From: JBMNGO01 sp050949885
Lineage (GTDB): Bacteria; Bacillota; Syntrophomonadia; Syntrophomonadales; Syntrophomonadaceae
Direction: 5' to 3'
NCBI GenBank assembly: GCA_050949885.1
Contig: JBMNGO010000007.1
Span: 1 to 64,000, forward strand
Length of the DNA: 64,000 nucleotides
The notes beneath the pieces are model-generated. The model did no database searches. It saw only the letters and a program-made list of their open reading frames with translations, and was not told the DNA's origin. Position numbers and translations under genes: made by a program. Below, one piece after another: positions 53,172 to 63,332 of this stretch (the stretch's first letter is position 1; each line of letters begins with the position of its first letter).

Positions 53172-54089
53172 GTGAAAATAGCTGTACTTGGAATGGGAGG
53201 CGTAGGGGGATATATTGGAGGTCGCCTGGCTCAGGCAGCAGCCCAAGAAAATACCCAGGTTATTTTTATTGCCCGGGGAACTCACCTGGAAAAAATACGG
53301 GAGAGTGGAATCAGAGTTATTGATGGTGACCGGGAATTTACTGCGGTACCTTATCTGGCTACAGATGATCCTCAACTGGTTGGTACCGTAGATGTACTGT
53401 TGTGCTGTGTCAAGTCGTATGATTTGGAAAGTGCCGCATCCCAGTACCGGGGTATAGCAGGGCCTGATACCATTGTAATTCCATTAATGAATGGAATTCA
53501 AAACGCAGAGATTCTTGAAACTCATTTCCCTGATAGCCTGGTGGGCCAAGGCTGTATTTACATTTTCTCCCATGTGGCGAGCCCTGGTGTGATTAAAAAG
53601 GAATCAAACCTGTGCAAAGTAATCATGGGCAAAGACCAGGAAGCTCTGAGCAAGTTGGAGCCTTTACAAAAAATTATGGAAGGTAGCGGCATTTCCACTT
53701 ACCTGGAACCAGACCCCATGCCACAAGTATGGACCAAATTCTTACTCATATCTCCCTTGGCCTGCGTTACTTCTCTTTACGGTGAAACAATAGGCAAGAT
53801 AATGGAAGAACCCACCAAATATGCTCTCCTGCGGGGATTAATGATGGAGGCCTTTGAAACGGCAGTAAAATCTGGGATTGGATTGTCTGAAGAAATCGTG
53901 GACAAAACCCTGGACGCCATTGAACAGATGCCTTACGATGGTATGACCTCAATGCATCGCGATTTTGAACTGGGAAGAAAAACCGAATTGGATTCTTTGT
54001 GTAAATCCATTATAGATCTAGGTGAAAAATTGGGGGTAAGTACCCCCAAATACAAAAACATTTATGCCATTCTGAAAAAGTGGGCATAA
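53172..54089 (+). CDS. panE: 2-dehydropantoate 2-reductase (ketopantoate reductase family)
   Basis: A 305-residue PanE/ApbA-type NADPH-dependent reductase. The Rossmann motif is LGMGGVGGYIGGRLA (about 6-20); the catalytic Lys lies in CVKSYD (about 83-88) and the C-terminal helical domain about 175-305 with KFLLISPLACVTSLYGETIG. GTG 53172 follows cgaggtg. Several 2-oxoacid reductases share this fold, so the pantoate role is probable, not certain; no panBCD are nearby. Confidence 0.88.
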   Translation: MKIAVLGMGGVGGYIGGRLAQAAAQENTQVIFIARGTHLEKIRESGIRVIDGDREFTAVPYLATDDPQLVGTVDVLLCCVKSYDLESAASQYRGIAGPDTIVIPLMNGIQNAEILETHFPDSLVGQGCIYIFSHVASPGVIKKESNLCKVIMGKDQEALSKLEPLQKIMEGSGISTYLEPDPMPQVWTKFLLISPLACVTSLYGETIGKIMEEPTKYALLRGLMMEAFETAVKSGIGLSEEIVDKTLDAIEQMPYDGMTSMHRDFELGRKTELDSLCKSIIDLGEKLGVSTPKYKNIYAILKKWA

Positions 54090-54107
54090 GGGATTAGGAC
54101 AAAAACA

Positions 54108-54146
54108 CGTAAAGCACCTTGGGGGAATCAACCAAGGTGCTTTACG
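54108..54146. terminator. perfect 15-bp hairpin after panE
   Basis: cgtaaagcaccttgg and ccaaggtgctttacg pair perfectly around a 9-nt loop. There is no long poly-T. It ends panE and may also serve the convergent lysR remnant. Confidence 0.7.
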
Positions 54147-54260
54147 ATTAGGTGCCCCAGACAATTATCACAAAAAATTACCTTGGCAGGAATCTATAAA
54201 AGTGAAATACTATGACCCTTTTTAAACCATGGCTTTGGTGATTATTGGTGAGTAAAAGCT

Positions 54261-54929
54261 TTAACCTATGGTTTGGCCTAGCTTGGTTGTTTCTTTTGAG
54301 CTAACTATACTCAACTTACTCTGTAAAGATGCTTCGGAAAAGCGTAACAACGAATCTAAAAAGCCTTTCGTTAAGTCGGTAAATAATAAATCCTTTCGGT
54401 AAATTAATATAGAATATCTCTTTATGGGGGGACAATCTATTATGGGTAATGTTTTAAATGTACCCATGTCAAGCTCTTCTTTGACACAAATATCGGGTAA
54501 AATAGCAACCCCCAAGGATGTTTTAAGAAGCAGCTTGATAGTATGGTAATCATATGCTTCCATAGACACTTTAGGACTCAAGCCGGCATTATGAAAAATA
54601 TCTAAAATTTGATCCCAGTAATTAGTTTTCTTTCCATAAGCAATCATGGGTTCTTTGCTCACTTCGGCCAGTGTAAGTTCTTCCCGTCTGGAAAACTTAT
54701 GGTGGGGCGAAAAAACAAGGATATTTTCATCAATCTCTACGACCTTTGAAACAAATAAAGGATTTACATAGGTGGGAGTACCTGTTTTTAGAATCCCGAA
54801 ATGTGATTCTCTGCTAGTTACCCTGTCAATAATTTGATTACAAAGACCAACATATATATCTACTTCGATATTATTGTGCAAATTTTTAAATCTGTCTAAT
54901 AAGGGAAATAGATGGTCAATACCCTTCAA
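54261..54929 (-). pseudogene. LysR family regulator, N-terminal DNA-binding domain missing
   Basis: Only the effector-binding domain remains (222 residues, about two thirds of a normal roughly 300-residue LysR). PLLDRFKNLHNNIEVDIYVG begins subdomain I, SREE and AYGKKTNYWDQIL lie in subdomain II, and TSLGVAILPDICV is the typical hinge return. There is no helix-turn-helix or linker helix, and the reading frame meets the truncated enoyl-CoA hydratase at 54912-54929. It cannot bind its operator. Best explained by a deletion that removed the 5' ends of two divergent genes. Confidence 0.85.
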
Positions 54930-55496
54930 CAGACATCCTTGGAAAAGCGCGATATTTTACGTAATGGAATGGCCGTTATCTTAAATAAACTAAGATCTCT
55001 TGATCAGCCTGTAATTGCCGCTATTAATGGGCCGGCCATGGGAGCCGGATGCAGTCTGGCCATGGCCTGTGATTTGAGAGTCGCTTCAGAGAAAGCAACC
55101 TTTGGCTTGATGTTCGTGAAAAGAGGTTTAATTCCTGACTGGGGGTGCTCATTTTCTTTGCCACATTTAGTAGGTATTGGTAATGCCTTGGAAATGGTAT
55201 TGACGGGTAAAACTATTGATGCCAGGACTGCTGAAAAAATAGGATTAATTAATCATCTTGTTCCACCCGAAGCATTAGAGTCAACGGTTCAGCAGTTATG
55301 TGAAGAAATCTGCCATAATGCGCCCATAGCTGTGGGAGCAGCAAAACAGGCTATTTACTACGGGGCTACACACAATCTTAATGATTCTCTAGAATACGAA
55401 ATATATGTCCAGAATATGTGCCAACAGACAGAAGACTATAAAGAGGGGGTTATATCATTTATTGAAAAAAGAAATCCGGTTTTTAACCGGAAATAA
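54912..55496 (+). pseudogene. enoyl-CoA hydratase/isomerase, N-terminus missing
   Basis: A crotonase-fold protein of 194 residues lacking about 60-70 N-terminal residues, including the first oxyanion-hole loop. QPVIAAINGPAMGAGCSLA (about 32-50) and the Glu-region ATFGLMFVKRGLIPDWGCS are intact, as is the C-terminal tail. No RBS is seen before the nominal ATG at 54912, which lies in the lysR remnant on the other strand. Probably not functional. Confidence 0.85.
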
Positions 55497-55771
55497 GAAA
55501 TAAGAATGTTAAAGAAAAACTTGTAATGACTGTTTAAATTATAGTTGTTATGACCATATTGATCAATTACTATCCCTTATTTATATTTACCTAAATAGGG
55601 CAGATCAAGTGGTTAGAACGAGAGCGAGTATATGATTACACTAAATGTTAGTAATCGAATTGCTTTCTGGTGGTGACCTTCGGTCAAAGGATTCTTTTTT
55701 ATGGACTAAGCATATGCAGTTTTTGTTACCAAATTTAATTGATCAGTCTAGCATATAGGAGGTACCTAATT

Positions 55772-57186
55772 ATGATCGGTATAACAAGTTTAGGGGTTTA
55801 TGTTCCTTATCGTAGGATAAGCCGCAGCATAATAGCTAAAGAATGGGGGCGGCGTGCCCTAAAAGGTGAAAGAAGTGTGGCCAATAGTGATGAAGATTCG
55901 GTAACTATGGCAGTTGAAGCTGCAATGCATTGTTTGCGTACCACTAATCGCTCGGAGATGGATGGCTTTTATTTTGCCTCAACAACGGCGCCGTATAAAG
56001 AAAAATCAAATGCGGGACTTGCTGCAACAGCATGTGATTTGAAAGACGAAATAATAACAGCTGATTTTGCTAATTCTTTGCGCGCCGGAACATCGGCTTT
56101 AAAAGCAGCATTGGATACCGTTACATCCGGATCAGCAAAAAACATTCTGGTGGCAGCAGCAGATTGTCGACTTGGTTATCCCAAATCAGATCGGGCGCGG
56201 GAGGAGCAGCTTCATTAACTGTCGGTAACGACAATGTTATCGCATCATTTGAGGCCTATTATTCAGTTAATAATGAAATAGTTGATATGTGGAGGAATCC
56301 TGAAGATACCTATATCCGAATAGGTGAAGGCCGTTTTATTATGGATGAAGGCTATAATCGGAGCATGAAACAGGTTGTTGATGGGATTTTACAAAAAACC
56401 GGCTATAAGCCTGGAGATTTTAAAAAGATTATTCTTTCTACTCCTGATATGAAATCATATCAAAAGATAGCCAAAAAATGTGGTTTTGAACCTGAAAAGG
56501 TGCAGGATGCATTAATGTTGGAAGTCGGAAACTGCGGAACAGCACAACCTTTAATGCTTTTGGCAGCAGCTCTTCAAGAAGCCGAACCAGGCGACCTGTT
56601 TCTATTAGCTGCCTATGGCAACGGAGCCGACGCCTTTATTTTTAAGGCAACCGAAAACATCAAAGAAGTGACCGGGAGAAATAGCCTGAAGAAATACCTG
56701 CATGCCAAGATGTCTTTGCCCTCATATACAAAATATCTATCATTCCGTGGGCTGTTAGAAGGTGAGCCAGGCGAACCTTTTAGAACCCTCCCTTCCAATG
56801 CTCCTTATTGGCGTGATCAAAAAAGTATTTTACGCTTTTATGGAAGCAGGTGTAAAAAATGTGGTGAATCTGTTTTTCCCATCCAGAGAGTTTGCAATGG
56901 CTGTGGGTCAGTAGACCAGTACGAAGAAATTAGTTGTGCTGAAAAAACTGCCAAGATGTTTACTTATACCATAGATAATCTGGCCGGGCGCAGTGACGAT
57001 CCGACAATTGTACAGTCAGTAGTGGATGCTGATGACGGGACTAGGTTTTATATGCTGATGACTGACTGCGATCCGTCAGAGGTTACAATCGGTATGGAAG
57101 TAGAGTTTACCTTCAGAAGGTTTTATGAAGGAGCCGATTTTCATAATTATTTTTGGAAGTGCCGTCCAGTAAGAAACGAAGAATAA
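55772..57186 (+). pseudogene. HMG-CoA-synthase-like / DUF35 OB-fold fusion, frameshifted
   Basis: Two overlapping frames together make one protein. The first (55772-56218) starts after aggaggta with MIGITSLGVYVPYRR and carries the active-site-half of an HMG-CoA-synthase-like fold up to ADCRLGYPKSD. The second resumes GAGGAASLTVGN and runs to the end with a rubredoxin-like zinc finger (CKKCGES, CNGCGS, about 58 kb-side third) and an OB-fold (DUF35). A few residues and the frame are lost at about 56190-56199. Such fusions work with thiolases in acyl-CoA condensation or cleavage. As read, translation stops at 56218. Confidence 0.85.
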
Positions 57187-57205
57187 GAAACAGAGGTGAT
57201 TAAAG

Positions 57206-58455
57206 ATGTCGATTAAGGATAAAGTAGCAATTGTGGGAGCAGGTTGTTCAAAATTCGGTGAAAGATGGGACTGCGGTTTTAGTGATCTGGTAATTGAGTC
57301 TTCATCCGAAGCTTTAAATGATGCTGGCATAGGCCTTGAAGATATCCAAGCATGTTTTGTTGGGTACCGGTACTGCAAAAGCAACCTTTCTCGGTCATCC
57401 TTGAAGATATCCAAGCATGTTTTGTTGGGCAACTTGTACAACCTTTAACAGGTATTGGCGCTTCTACAGTTTTTGACGCATTAAAGCTAAAAGGGATACC
57501 GGTGATCCGCAATGAGAATTGGTGTACTTCTGGGACGGTTGCCCTTATCGAGGCATGTATGGCAGTAGCTAGTGGTGCTTATGATATTGTTATGGCTATC
57601 GGAGTTGAGAAGTTAAAAGACAGTGGATATCCTGGACTTGGTGCCGGTAGGGGTATGAATCCGGTTTATGAAGCGCGTAGAACCGCTCCGGGTTCCTTTG
57701 GTATGATTGCTACCCGTTATTTCCAACAGTACGGGCTAACTATGGAAGAAGGAAGAACACTATTGGCCAGGATAGCGGTAAAAAACCATCATAATGGAAG
57801 CCTTACTCCCAGGGCACATTTTCACAACGAAATTACCATTGAGGATGTCTTAAAGGCACCTATAATTGCCTATCCGTTAGGTTTATATGATTGCTGCGGC
57901 AATAGTGACGGTTCGGCATGTGCTATTGTCATGAATGCCGATTTAGCAAGAAAGTATCGTGATGATCCCATTTATTTAAAGGGTTTTGGGATGGCTGTAG
58001 ACCCGTTAATTCCTAATGCCAGACCAAAATTTTCCTGGACCAGCTTTGATGCTTTAGTGCAATCATCTTCCCAAGCTTATAAAATGGCTGGAATCAAGAA
58101 CCCCAGAAAAGAGATAGACCTGGCTGAAGTTCACGATTGTTTTTCTATAACCGAATTGGCTATATATGAAGACTTCGGCTTTAGTCCGCGGGGTGGTGCC
58201 AGAGAGGATATAGAATCAGGTTTCTTTGAACTAGGTGGAGGTCTGCCAGTCAATACCGACGGGGGGCTAAAATGCTTCGGCCATCCTGTGGGAGCTAGCG
58301 GATTGCGTATGGTCTATGAAGTTTATAAGCAACTACAAGGCAAGGTCGATAATCCTAAACGGCAACTTAGGAATGTTAGCCGGGGACTTGCTCATACATT
58401 TGGAGGTGCTCCTCAAGTAAGTGCATTGGTCATTTTAGGGAATGAAAAAGGTTAG
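57206..58455 (+). pseudogene. SCP2-type thiolase family gene, broken by a 31-bp direct repeat
   Basis: The first 50 codons (DKVAIVGAGCSKFGERWD) continue after the second repeat copy in another frame: NENWCTSGT with the nucleophile Cys, DCCGNSDGSACAIVM, EVHDCFSITE and CFGHPVGASG with the His. Removing the extra 65 bp (57334 to 57398) gives one 394-residue frame, normal for SCP2-type thiolases. As read, translation ends at 57448. It follows the DUF35 fusion by 20 bp; thiolase plus DUF35 pairs act in thiolytic cleavage (as in BbsAB-type systems). Confidence 0.88.
57334..57429. repeat. 31-bp direct repeat separated by 34 bp
   Basis: Positions 57334-57364 and 57399-57429 are identical, starting ccttgaagatatccaagc. 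The 65-bp offset is not a multiple of three, so it breaks the thiolase frame. The 34-bp filler (57365-57398) is not a copy of adjacent sequence. Recombination between the copies would restore the frame. Confidence 0.95.
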
Positions 58456-58616
58456 TTCATTAGGTTGGCATTTGTTTGTTGGTATACAGCCTTGTTCATA
58501 CAACCAGCTATTAGGGTACCCAATTCTTTGGTACCCTAATATGAAATACACTAAAAAACTAAGGAAAATGGGTTGCAAAACCTGCTTTGAGTATTATTTA
58601 TTCTGGAGTGATTTAT

Positions 58617-59654
58617 ATGAGGACCCGTATAACGGAATTATTCGAGATTGAATATCCAATACTCCTTTCTGGGATGAGCTTTATTAGCATTCCGCAAATG
58701 GCAGCTGCAGTTTCCAACGCAGGTGGTCTAGGTTTAGTAGCTACTGGGCCTCTTAGTATTGAAAATACCAGGAAGGCCATCAAGGAGATAAGGTCACTGA
58801 CTGATAAACCGTTCGGAATGAATGTATCGCTTAAATTACCGGGGGGAATCGAAAAAGCTGCAGTACTTCTGGAAGAAAAAGTACCCATAATAAATGTATC
58901 TCTGGGGAAGGGTGACTGGATTGCAGAAGAAGCGCATAAATATGGCGGAAGGGTTATAGCCACAGTTGTTAATCATACCCATGCCAAAAAGGCCGAAGAT
59001 TACGGCGCTGATGCATTGATTGTTACTGGTCACGAAGCTGGTGCGCATGGTGGGAGCATTACCAGTCTCGTTCTCATTCCGAGTATTGCAGATTCTGTAA
59101 AAATACCGGTAATTGCTGCCGGAGGCTTCTCTGACGGAAGGGGTCTTGCTGCTGCTTTAGCCCTGGGGGCAGAAGGAATAGCTATGGGAACCAGATTCAT
59201 GACTACGCAAGAAAGCCCCCTACACACCTATTATAAAGAATTGTCCCTGAAAAAAAGTATATACGATACCATATATTCCGATGGATTTGACGGTATGGCA
59301 AGCCGGATTATGGACACGGAGGCTGCCAGAAGAAAATTAAAAAAGGGTATGGATGTTTTTGCAGCTTACAAAAGTTCTCGCCAAAGAGCAAAAGAGATGA
59401 ACGTTCCCTATATAAAACTTTTGATGCAAACATTATCTTCTGGACTTAAAGAGTCCATGAAATTAGCTCATTTGGCAGAAGGAATTGAAGCTATTCGTAT
59501 TGCGATAGAAGATGGCAACCAAGAAAAAGGACTTTTACCGGCAGGGCAGGGAGTAGGTCTTATCAATGACATTCCAACAGTGTCAGAACTGATTGAACGT
59601 ATTATTCTTGAAGCTAAAACCACTCAAAAGAAAATGGGCGGGCAAATAAACTAA
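58617..59654 (+). CDS. nitronate monooxygenase / FabK-like flavoprotein
   Basis: A 345-residue FMN-binding TIM-barrel protein of the NMO/FabK family. LFEIEYPILLSGMSFIS (about 6-22) is the N-terminal signature; ALIVTGHEAGAHGG (about 142-155) and IPVIAAGGFSDGRGLAAALALGA-type FMN-phosphate loop follow (GTRFMTTQES). FabK reduces enoyl-ACP and NMO oxidises nitronates; the acyl-CoA setting favours an enoyl-thioester reductase-like role, which is inference. ATG 58617 follows tggagtga. Intact between two broken genes. Confidence 0.88.
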   Translation: MRTRITELFEIEYPILLSGMSFISIPQMAAAVSNAGGLGLVATGPLSIENTRKAIKEIRSLTDKPFGMNVSLKLPGGIEKAAVLLEEKVPIINVSLGKGDWIAEEAHKYGGRVIATVVNHTHAKKAEDYGADALIVTGHEAGAHGGSITSLVLIPSIADSVKIPVIAAGGFSDGRGLAAALALGAEGIAMGTRFMTTQESPLHTYYKELSLKKSIYDTIYSDGFDGMASRIMDTEAARRKLKKGMDVFAAYKSSRQRAKEMNVPYIKLLMQTLSSGLKESMKLAHLAEGIEAIRIAIEDGNQEKGLLPAGQGVGLINDIPTVSELIERIILEAKTTQKKMGGQIN

Positions 59655-59728
59655 AAATAGTATCTGACAAAGACACAACTGGAGTAATAATGGTGGCTTG
59701 AGGACGGATATGAAAGGAGTTGTGTCAA

Positions 59729-59866
59729 ATGTTGGCGGAATTTCGATGCAAGAGATGCAATAAGCTTTTGGGCAAACACTTAGGAGGTAAACAATTAGAG
59801 ATTAAATGCCCCCGCTGCGGGCTAATCAATAATGTTAACCGCAAATTTCCGATACTGGCTCCATAG
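59729..59866 (+). CDS. small Com-like zinc-ribbon protein
   Basis: A 45-residue protein with two CxxC pairs: FRCKRCNKLLGKH (about 5-17) and IKCPRCGLINN (about 26-36). This matches the Com-type zinc finger, named for the Mu phage translational activator and common as stand-alone small proteins. The start follows aaaggagttg at good spacing. Too short for usual gene callers. It sits between the FabK-like and thiolase genes; nucleic-acid binding is inferred. Confidence 0.82.
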   Translation: MLAEFRCKRCNKLLGKHLGGKQLEIKCPRCGLINNVNRKFPILAP

Positions 59867-59955
59867 ACAACCACGTCTTAGTACTAAACCTGGAATGATT
59901 AATTTAAGACCGTAGCAGATAGCTCCTGGGCTTTTTTAAAAAGGAGGCTTATTTT

Positions 59956-61146
59956 ATGCGAAAGGTATACATCGTTGGCGCAGTTCGAACGCCTATTGGG
60001 AAAATAGGAGGGGCGCTAAGGACGACTTCGGCCCTTGAATTATCGGTAGTGGTTTTAACCGAAGTAATTAAAAGGGCAGGAATAAAGAACAATCAAATTG
60101 ATGAGGTTATTTGGGGTCAAGTACGGCAGAATTCAGATTTTGCTAATATAGCCAGGGTGCTTGTCCTGGCGGCTAAATTACCGTATGAACTACCTGCTTA
60201 TACTGTAAACCGACTGTGCGGGTCGTCAATGCAGGCGCTATATTCCGGATACCAGCAAATCATGATAGGCGATGCAGATATTATCGTTAGCGGTGGTGTT
60301 GAGAATATGAGCCAAGCCTTTCATTATATCAGTAATGGGCGCTGGGGCGATGGGCCTCTTAAGCTAATAGATACAAATTTGGAGGCTGTTACCAATTGCC
60401 ATCCCACAGATATTTTCGGGGCCGTGCCCATGGGGATGACAGCAGAAAACATTGCTGAAAAGTTTAATATTACACGAGAGGATCAAGATCGTTTTGCTTT
60501 GCAGAGCCAACGCCGTGCGGTCAAAGCGATAGCCGAAGGCAAATTTAAAAATGAGATTGTCCCGGTTGAGGTTAAATCAAAAAAGGGTGTGCAGATTTTT
60601 GATACTGATGAATATCCCAAAACAGATGTGACTATGGAAAAGCTGGCAAAACTGCCGCCGGCCTTTAAGAAGGATGGGACAGTAACAGCCGGCAATGCTT
60701 GCGGTCGCAATGATGCAGCATCGGCGGTAGTCCTAATGTCTGACGAGAAAGTAAAAGAATTAGGAATACAGCCGATGGCTCAGGTCCTGGGCATCACAAG
60801 AGCGGGCGTTGACCCTATGCTCATGGGGCTAGGTCCGATTCCAGCTGTAAGAAATGCACTGGCTAAGACTAACCTAAAAATGTCTGACATTGATTTAATG
60901 GAATGCAACGAAGCTTTTGCAGTCCAGTGCATAGCATGTATCAATGAATTAGGATACACAGAGGAAAAAACCAATGTTAACGGAGGCGGGATATCCTTAG
61001 GCCATCCGGTAGGGGCTACTGGGACTAGGTTAGTCACAACTCTGCTATACGAAATGGGCCGCCGTAAATCAAAGTACGGGATTGCCACCATGTGTATAGG
61101 GGGAGGGCAGGGTATGGCTGTATTAGTCGAAAATTTGCAAAGGTAA
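59956..61146 (+). CDS. acetyl-CoA C-acyltransferase (thiolase)
   Basis: A 396-residue classical thiolase for cleavage or condensation of 3-oxoacyl-CoA. The nucleophile Cys is in NRLCGSSMQAL (about 88-98), the His in GGISLGHPVGATGTR (about 346-360) and the second Cys in CIGGGQGMA (about 381-389). RBS aaggagg. It is intact, unlike the SCP2-type thiolase upstream, and precedes the broken acyl-CoA dehydrogenase by 42 bp, so the two probably formed a beta-oxidation operon. Confidence 0.96.
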   Translation: MRKVYIVGAVRTPIGKIGGALRTTSALELSVVVLTEVIKRAGIKNNQIDEVIWGQVRQNSDFANIARVLVLAAKLPYELPAYTVNRLCGSSMQALYSGYQQIMIGDADIIVSGGVENMSQAFHYISNGRWGDGPLKLIDTNLEAVTNCHPTDIFGAVPMGMTAENIAEKFNITREDQDRFALQSQRRAVKAIAEGKFKNEIVPVEVKSKKGVQIFDTDEYPKTDVTMEKLAKLPPAFKKDGTVTAGNACGRNDAASAVVLMSDEKVKELGIQPMAQVLGITRAGVDPMLMGLGPIPAVRNALAKTNLKMSDIDLMECNEAFAVQCIACINELGYTEEKTNVNGGGISLGHPVGATGTRLVTTLLYEMGRRKSKYGIATMCIGGGQGMAVLVENLQR

Positions 61147-61188
61147 AACTTATAAATTGCTAACTATTTTACAAAGGAATGAATTATT

Positions 61189-63011
61189 ATGGAATTTAAA
61201 TACAATGTCCGTGATCTTAAATTCATTCTAGAAGAATGGCTTCCCACCAAAGAAGTACTTTCCTATGAGAGATTTAAAGATAACTATAGTATGGAAGATA
61301 TTGATATGATATTGGCAGAGGCCTATAAAATTGCCCGTGAGGTTGTCCACCCCATTAACGCGGAAGGTGATAAGAATCCAGTTAAGTTTGAAAATGGTGT
61401 GGTTAATAATTCTCCCGGGTATAAAGAAGTCTTCCAATTCCTTCAGAAGAACGGATGGGGATCCAGCAGTGAATGCATAAAGATAGAAGGCGGAATGCCG
61501 CTTATCCTGTATAAGGCTATATTTGAAATGATTACGGCGGCCTGCCCGGCCATGGGAAGCAATATTAAAATAACTTCAGGTGCTGCTAACCTAATCATTA
61601 AATTTGGATCCGAGGGAGATAAGAAAAAATTTCTTCCTAAGATGCTGGGCGGTGATTGGCAGGGTACTATGAATCTAACCGAACCCTCTGCTGGATCTGA
61701 TGTAGGAGATGCTCTGGCCAGATCCTACCCCACCAGTGATCCCAGAATATGGAGAATCAGAGCCAATAAAATGTTTATCACTGCAGGTGACGGTTCAATT
61801 TGCGAAAACACTATTCACATGGTTCTAGCTCGTCCCCCCCAAGGTGCCAAGGGGTCGGCGGGTCTGGGTCTTTATATAGTCCCCAAATATTGGGTTAATG
61901 AGGACGGCAGTTTGGGAAAATTCAACGATGTTGTTCCCATTGCAGTTGAGCATAAAATGGGACTTCTTGGCTCTGCTACTTGTATGATGAACTTCGGTGA
62001 GAACGATGAATGCTATGGCATTATGCTTGGCGATCTCCCCGATGAAAAGGGTAAATCCAAAGGATTAGCCATGATGTTTAATATGATGAATGAATCTCGT
62101 ATCGGAACCGGCCACAATGCCAATGCTCAGGCTACTGCCGCTTATTTGTTTGCGGCTCAATATGCCCTAAATAGAGTCCAGGGCTACATTAAGGGTCAAA
62201 GAGTACCTATAATAAAACATGCTGATGTCGGCGAATGTTAATGAACATGAAGGCTCATACCGAAGGCATAAGGGCTATGGTATTTAAAGGTTTCTACAAC
62301 CTGGATATAGCGGAAAATTCCAGCGATAAAGCCAGGGCTAAGGAATGTGCTGACATAGCTGCCATATTAACTCCAATCATCAAGTGTTATGGGAGTGAAA
62401 CAGCCGTTAAAATGGAATGTGAAGCCATGCAAGTACTGGGTGGTGTTGGTTATACCAAGGAATACCCAGTGGAACAGTACTTACGCGATTCAAAGGTTTT
62501 AACCATTTGGGAGGGGACATCTTTTATTCAAGCTAAGGACCTGGTGGGACGCAAGATGAACATGGAAAAAGGTGAGCCTTTCAAAAAGTGGATGGAAAGT
62601 ATCAAGCATTTTATTACTACCAATAAAGGTACATCTGGTTTTGAGAAGGAAACAGCTGTTTTGGAAAAGGCCTACGAATGCGCAGAGATAATTTGGAGAC
62701 TTATTATCTCGTGGCAGGCTAACAAGGATGAAAAAGGTGAGTTAGTCAATCTCTACGCCATTAGGGTATTGTTTGTTTTTGCCCAGCTATACGTGGCCAC
62801 GTGTCTTTTGGAGCAAGCTGTTGTATGTAATAAGATAATTACAGGATTGTCCCATGATCATTTTGATTTAAATTTTTACCAGGGTAAAATTGCTAGTGCA
62901 CGGTACTATGTCCACAATGTGTTACCTGAGGTGTTCACCCTGGCTCGAATTATTAAGAATGCAGATAATACTGTCTTAGAAGTTCCTGAAGATGCATTGA
63001 TTATACCCTAA
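61189..63011 (+). pseudogene. acyl-CoA dehydrogenase (long form), one-base frameshift
   Basis: Two frames make one protein of about 607 residues, a long acyl-CoA dehydrogenase with an extra C-terminal domain. The first (61189-62241) has MNLTEPSAGSDVGDA (about 163-177) and ends wrongly after KHADVGEC; the second resumes MLMNMKAHTEGIRAM and carries MQVLGGVGYTKEYPVEQYLR. Adding one base at about 62228-62230 restores DVRRMLMNMK. As read the enzyme is cut before its last helices, including the active-site region, so it is inactive unless this is a sequencing error. Confidence 0.9.
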
Positions 63012-63332
63012 AAGGAAAAACGTGGAGCGCCTCTGCTCTAATTACTTCATTAAGGGGTTATGAAAAAGCAGTATTCTCCACCCACTTATTTTCGTAAACG
63101 GAGTAATCATCCTCAGATTTGTTAATACTTTTGCTTTAACATAAAAAGGCAATGGGGGAGCAACCTATGCTTGCTACGGACTTATACCGTAAAACGGCGG
63201 GTTTAATGTCTGCTGTTTTCTTTTTATCGGTAAGCCTAAAGTGAAGATAAATAAGTAAGGTATCCGCTGCTGGACGGTTACAATTTGAGCATCTTTAAAA
63301 CAAAAGGATGCCAAAGGATTTGAGTTTTAATA
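63012..63332. other. intergenic stretch between the dehydrogenase and iclR
   Basis: Convergent genes meet here. A weak hairpin (63191-63222, aaaacggcgg with ctgctgtttt, then ctttttat) may terminate rightward transcription. A 25-codon frame at 63167-63244 has a possible gggggag site but runs through that hairpin and is not called. Confidence 0.5.

Noticed and set aside
63167..63244. 25-codon frame with gggggag upstream
   Set aside because: Overlaps a terminator-like hairpin and has no recognisable features; chance cannot be excluded.
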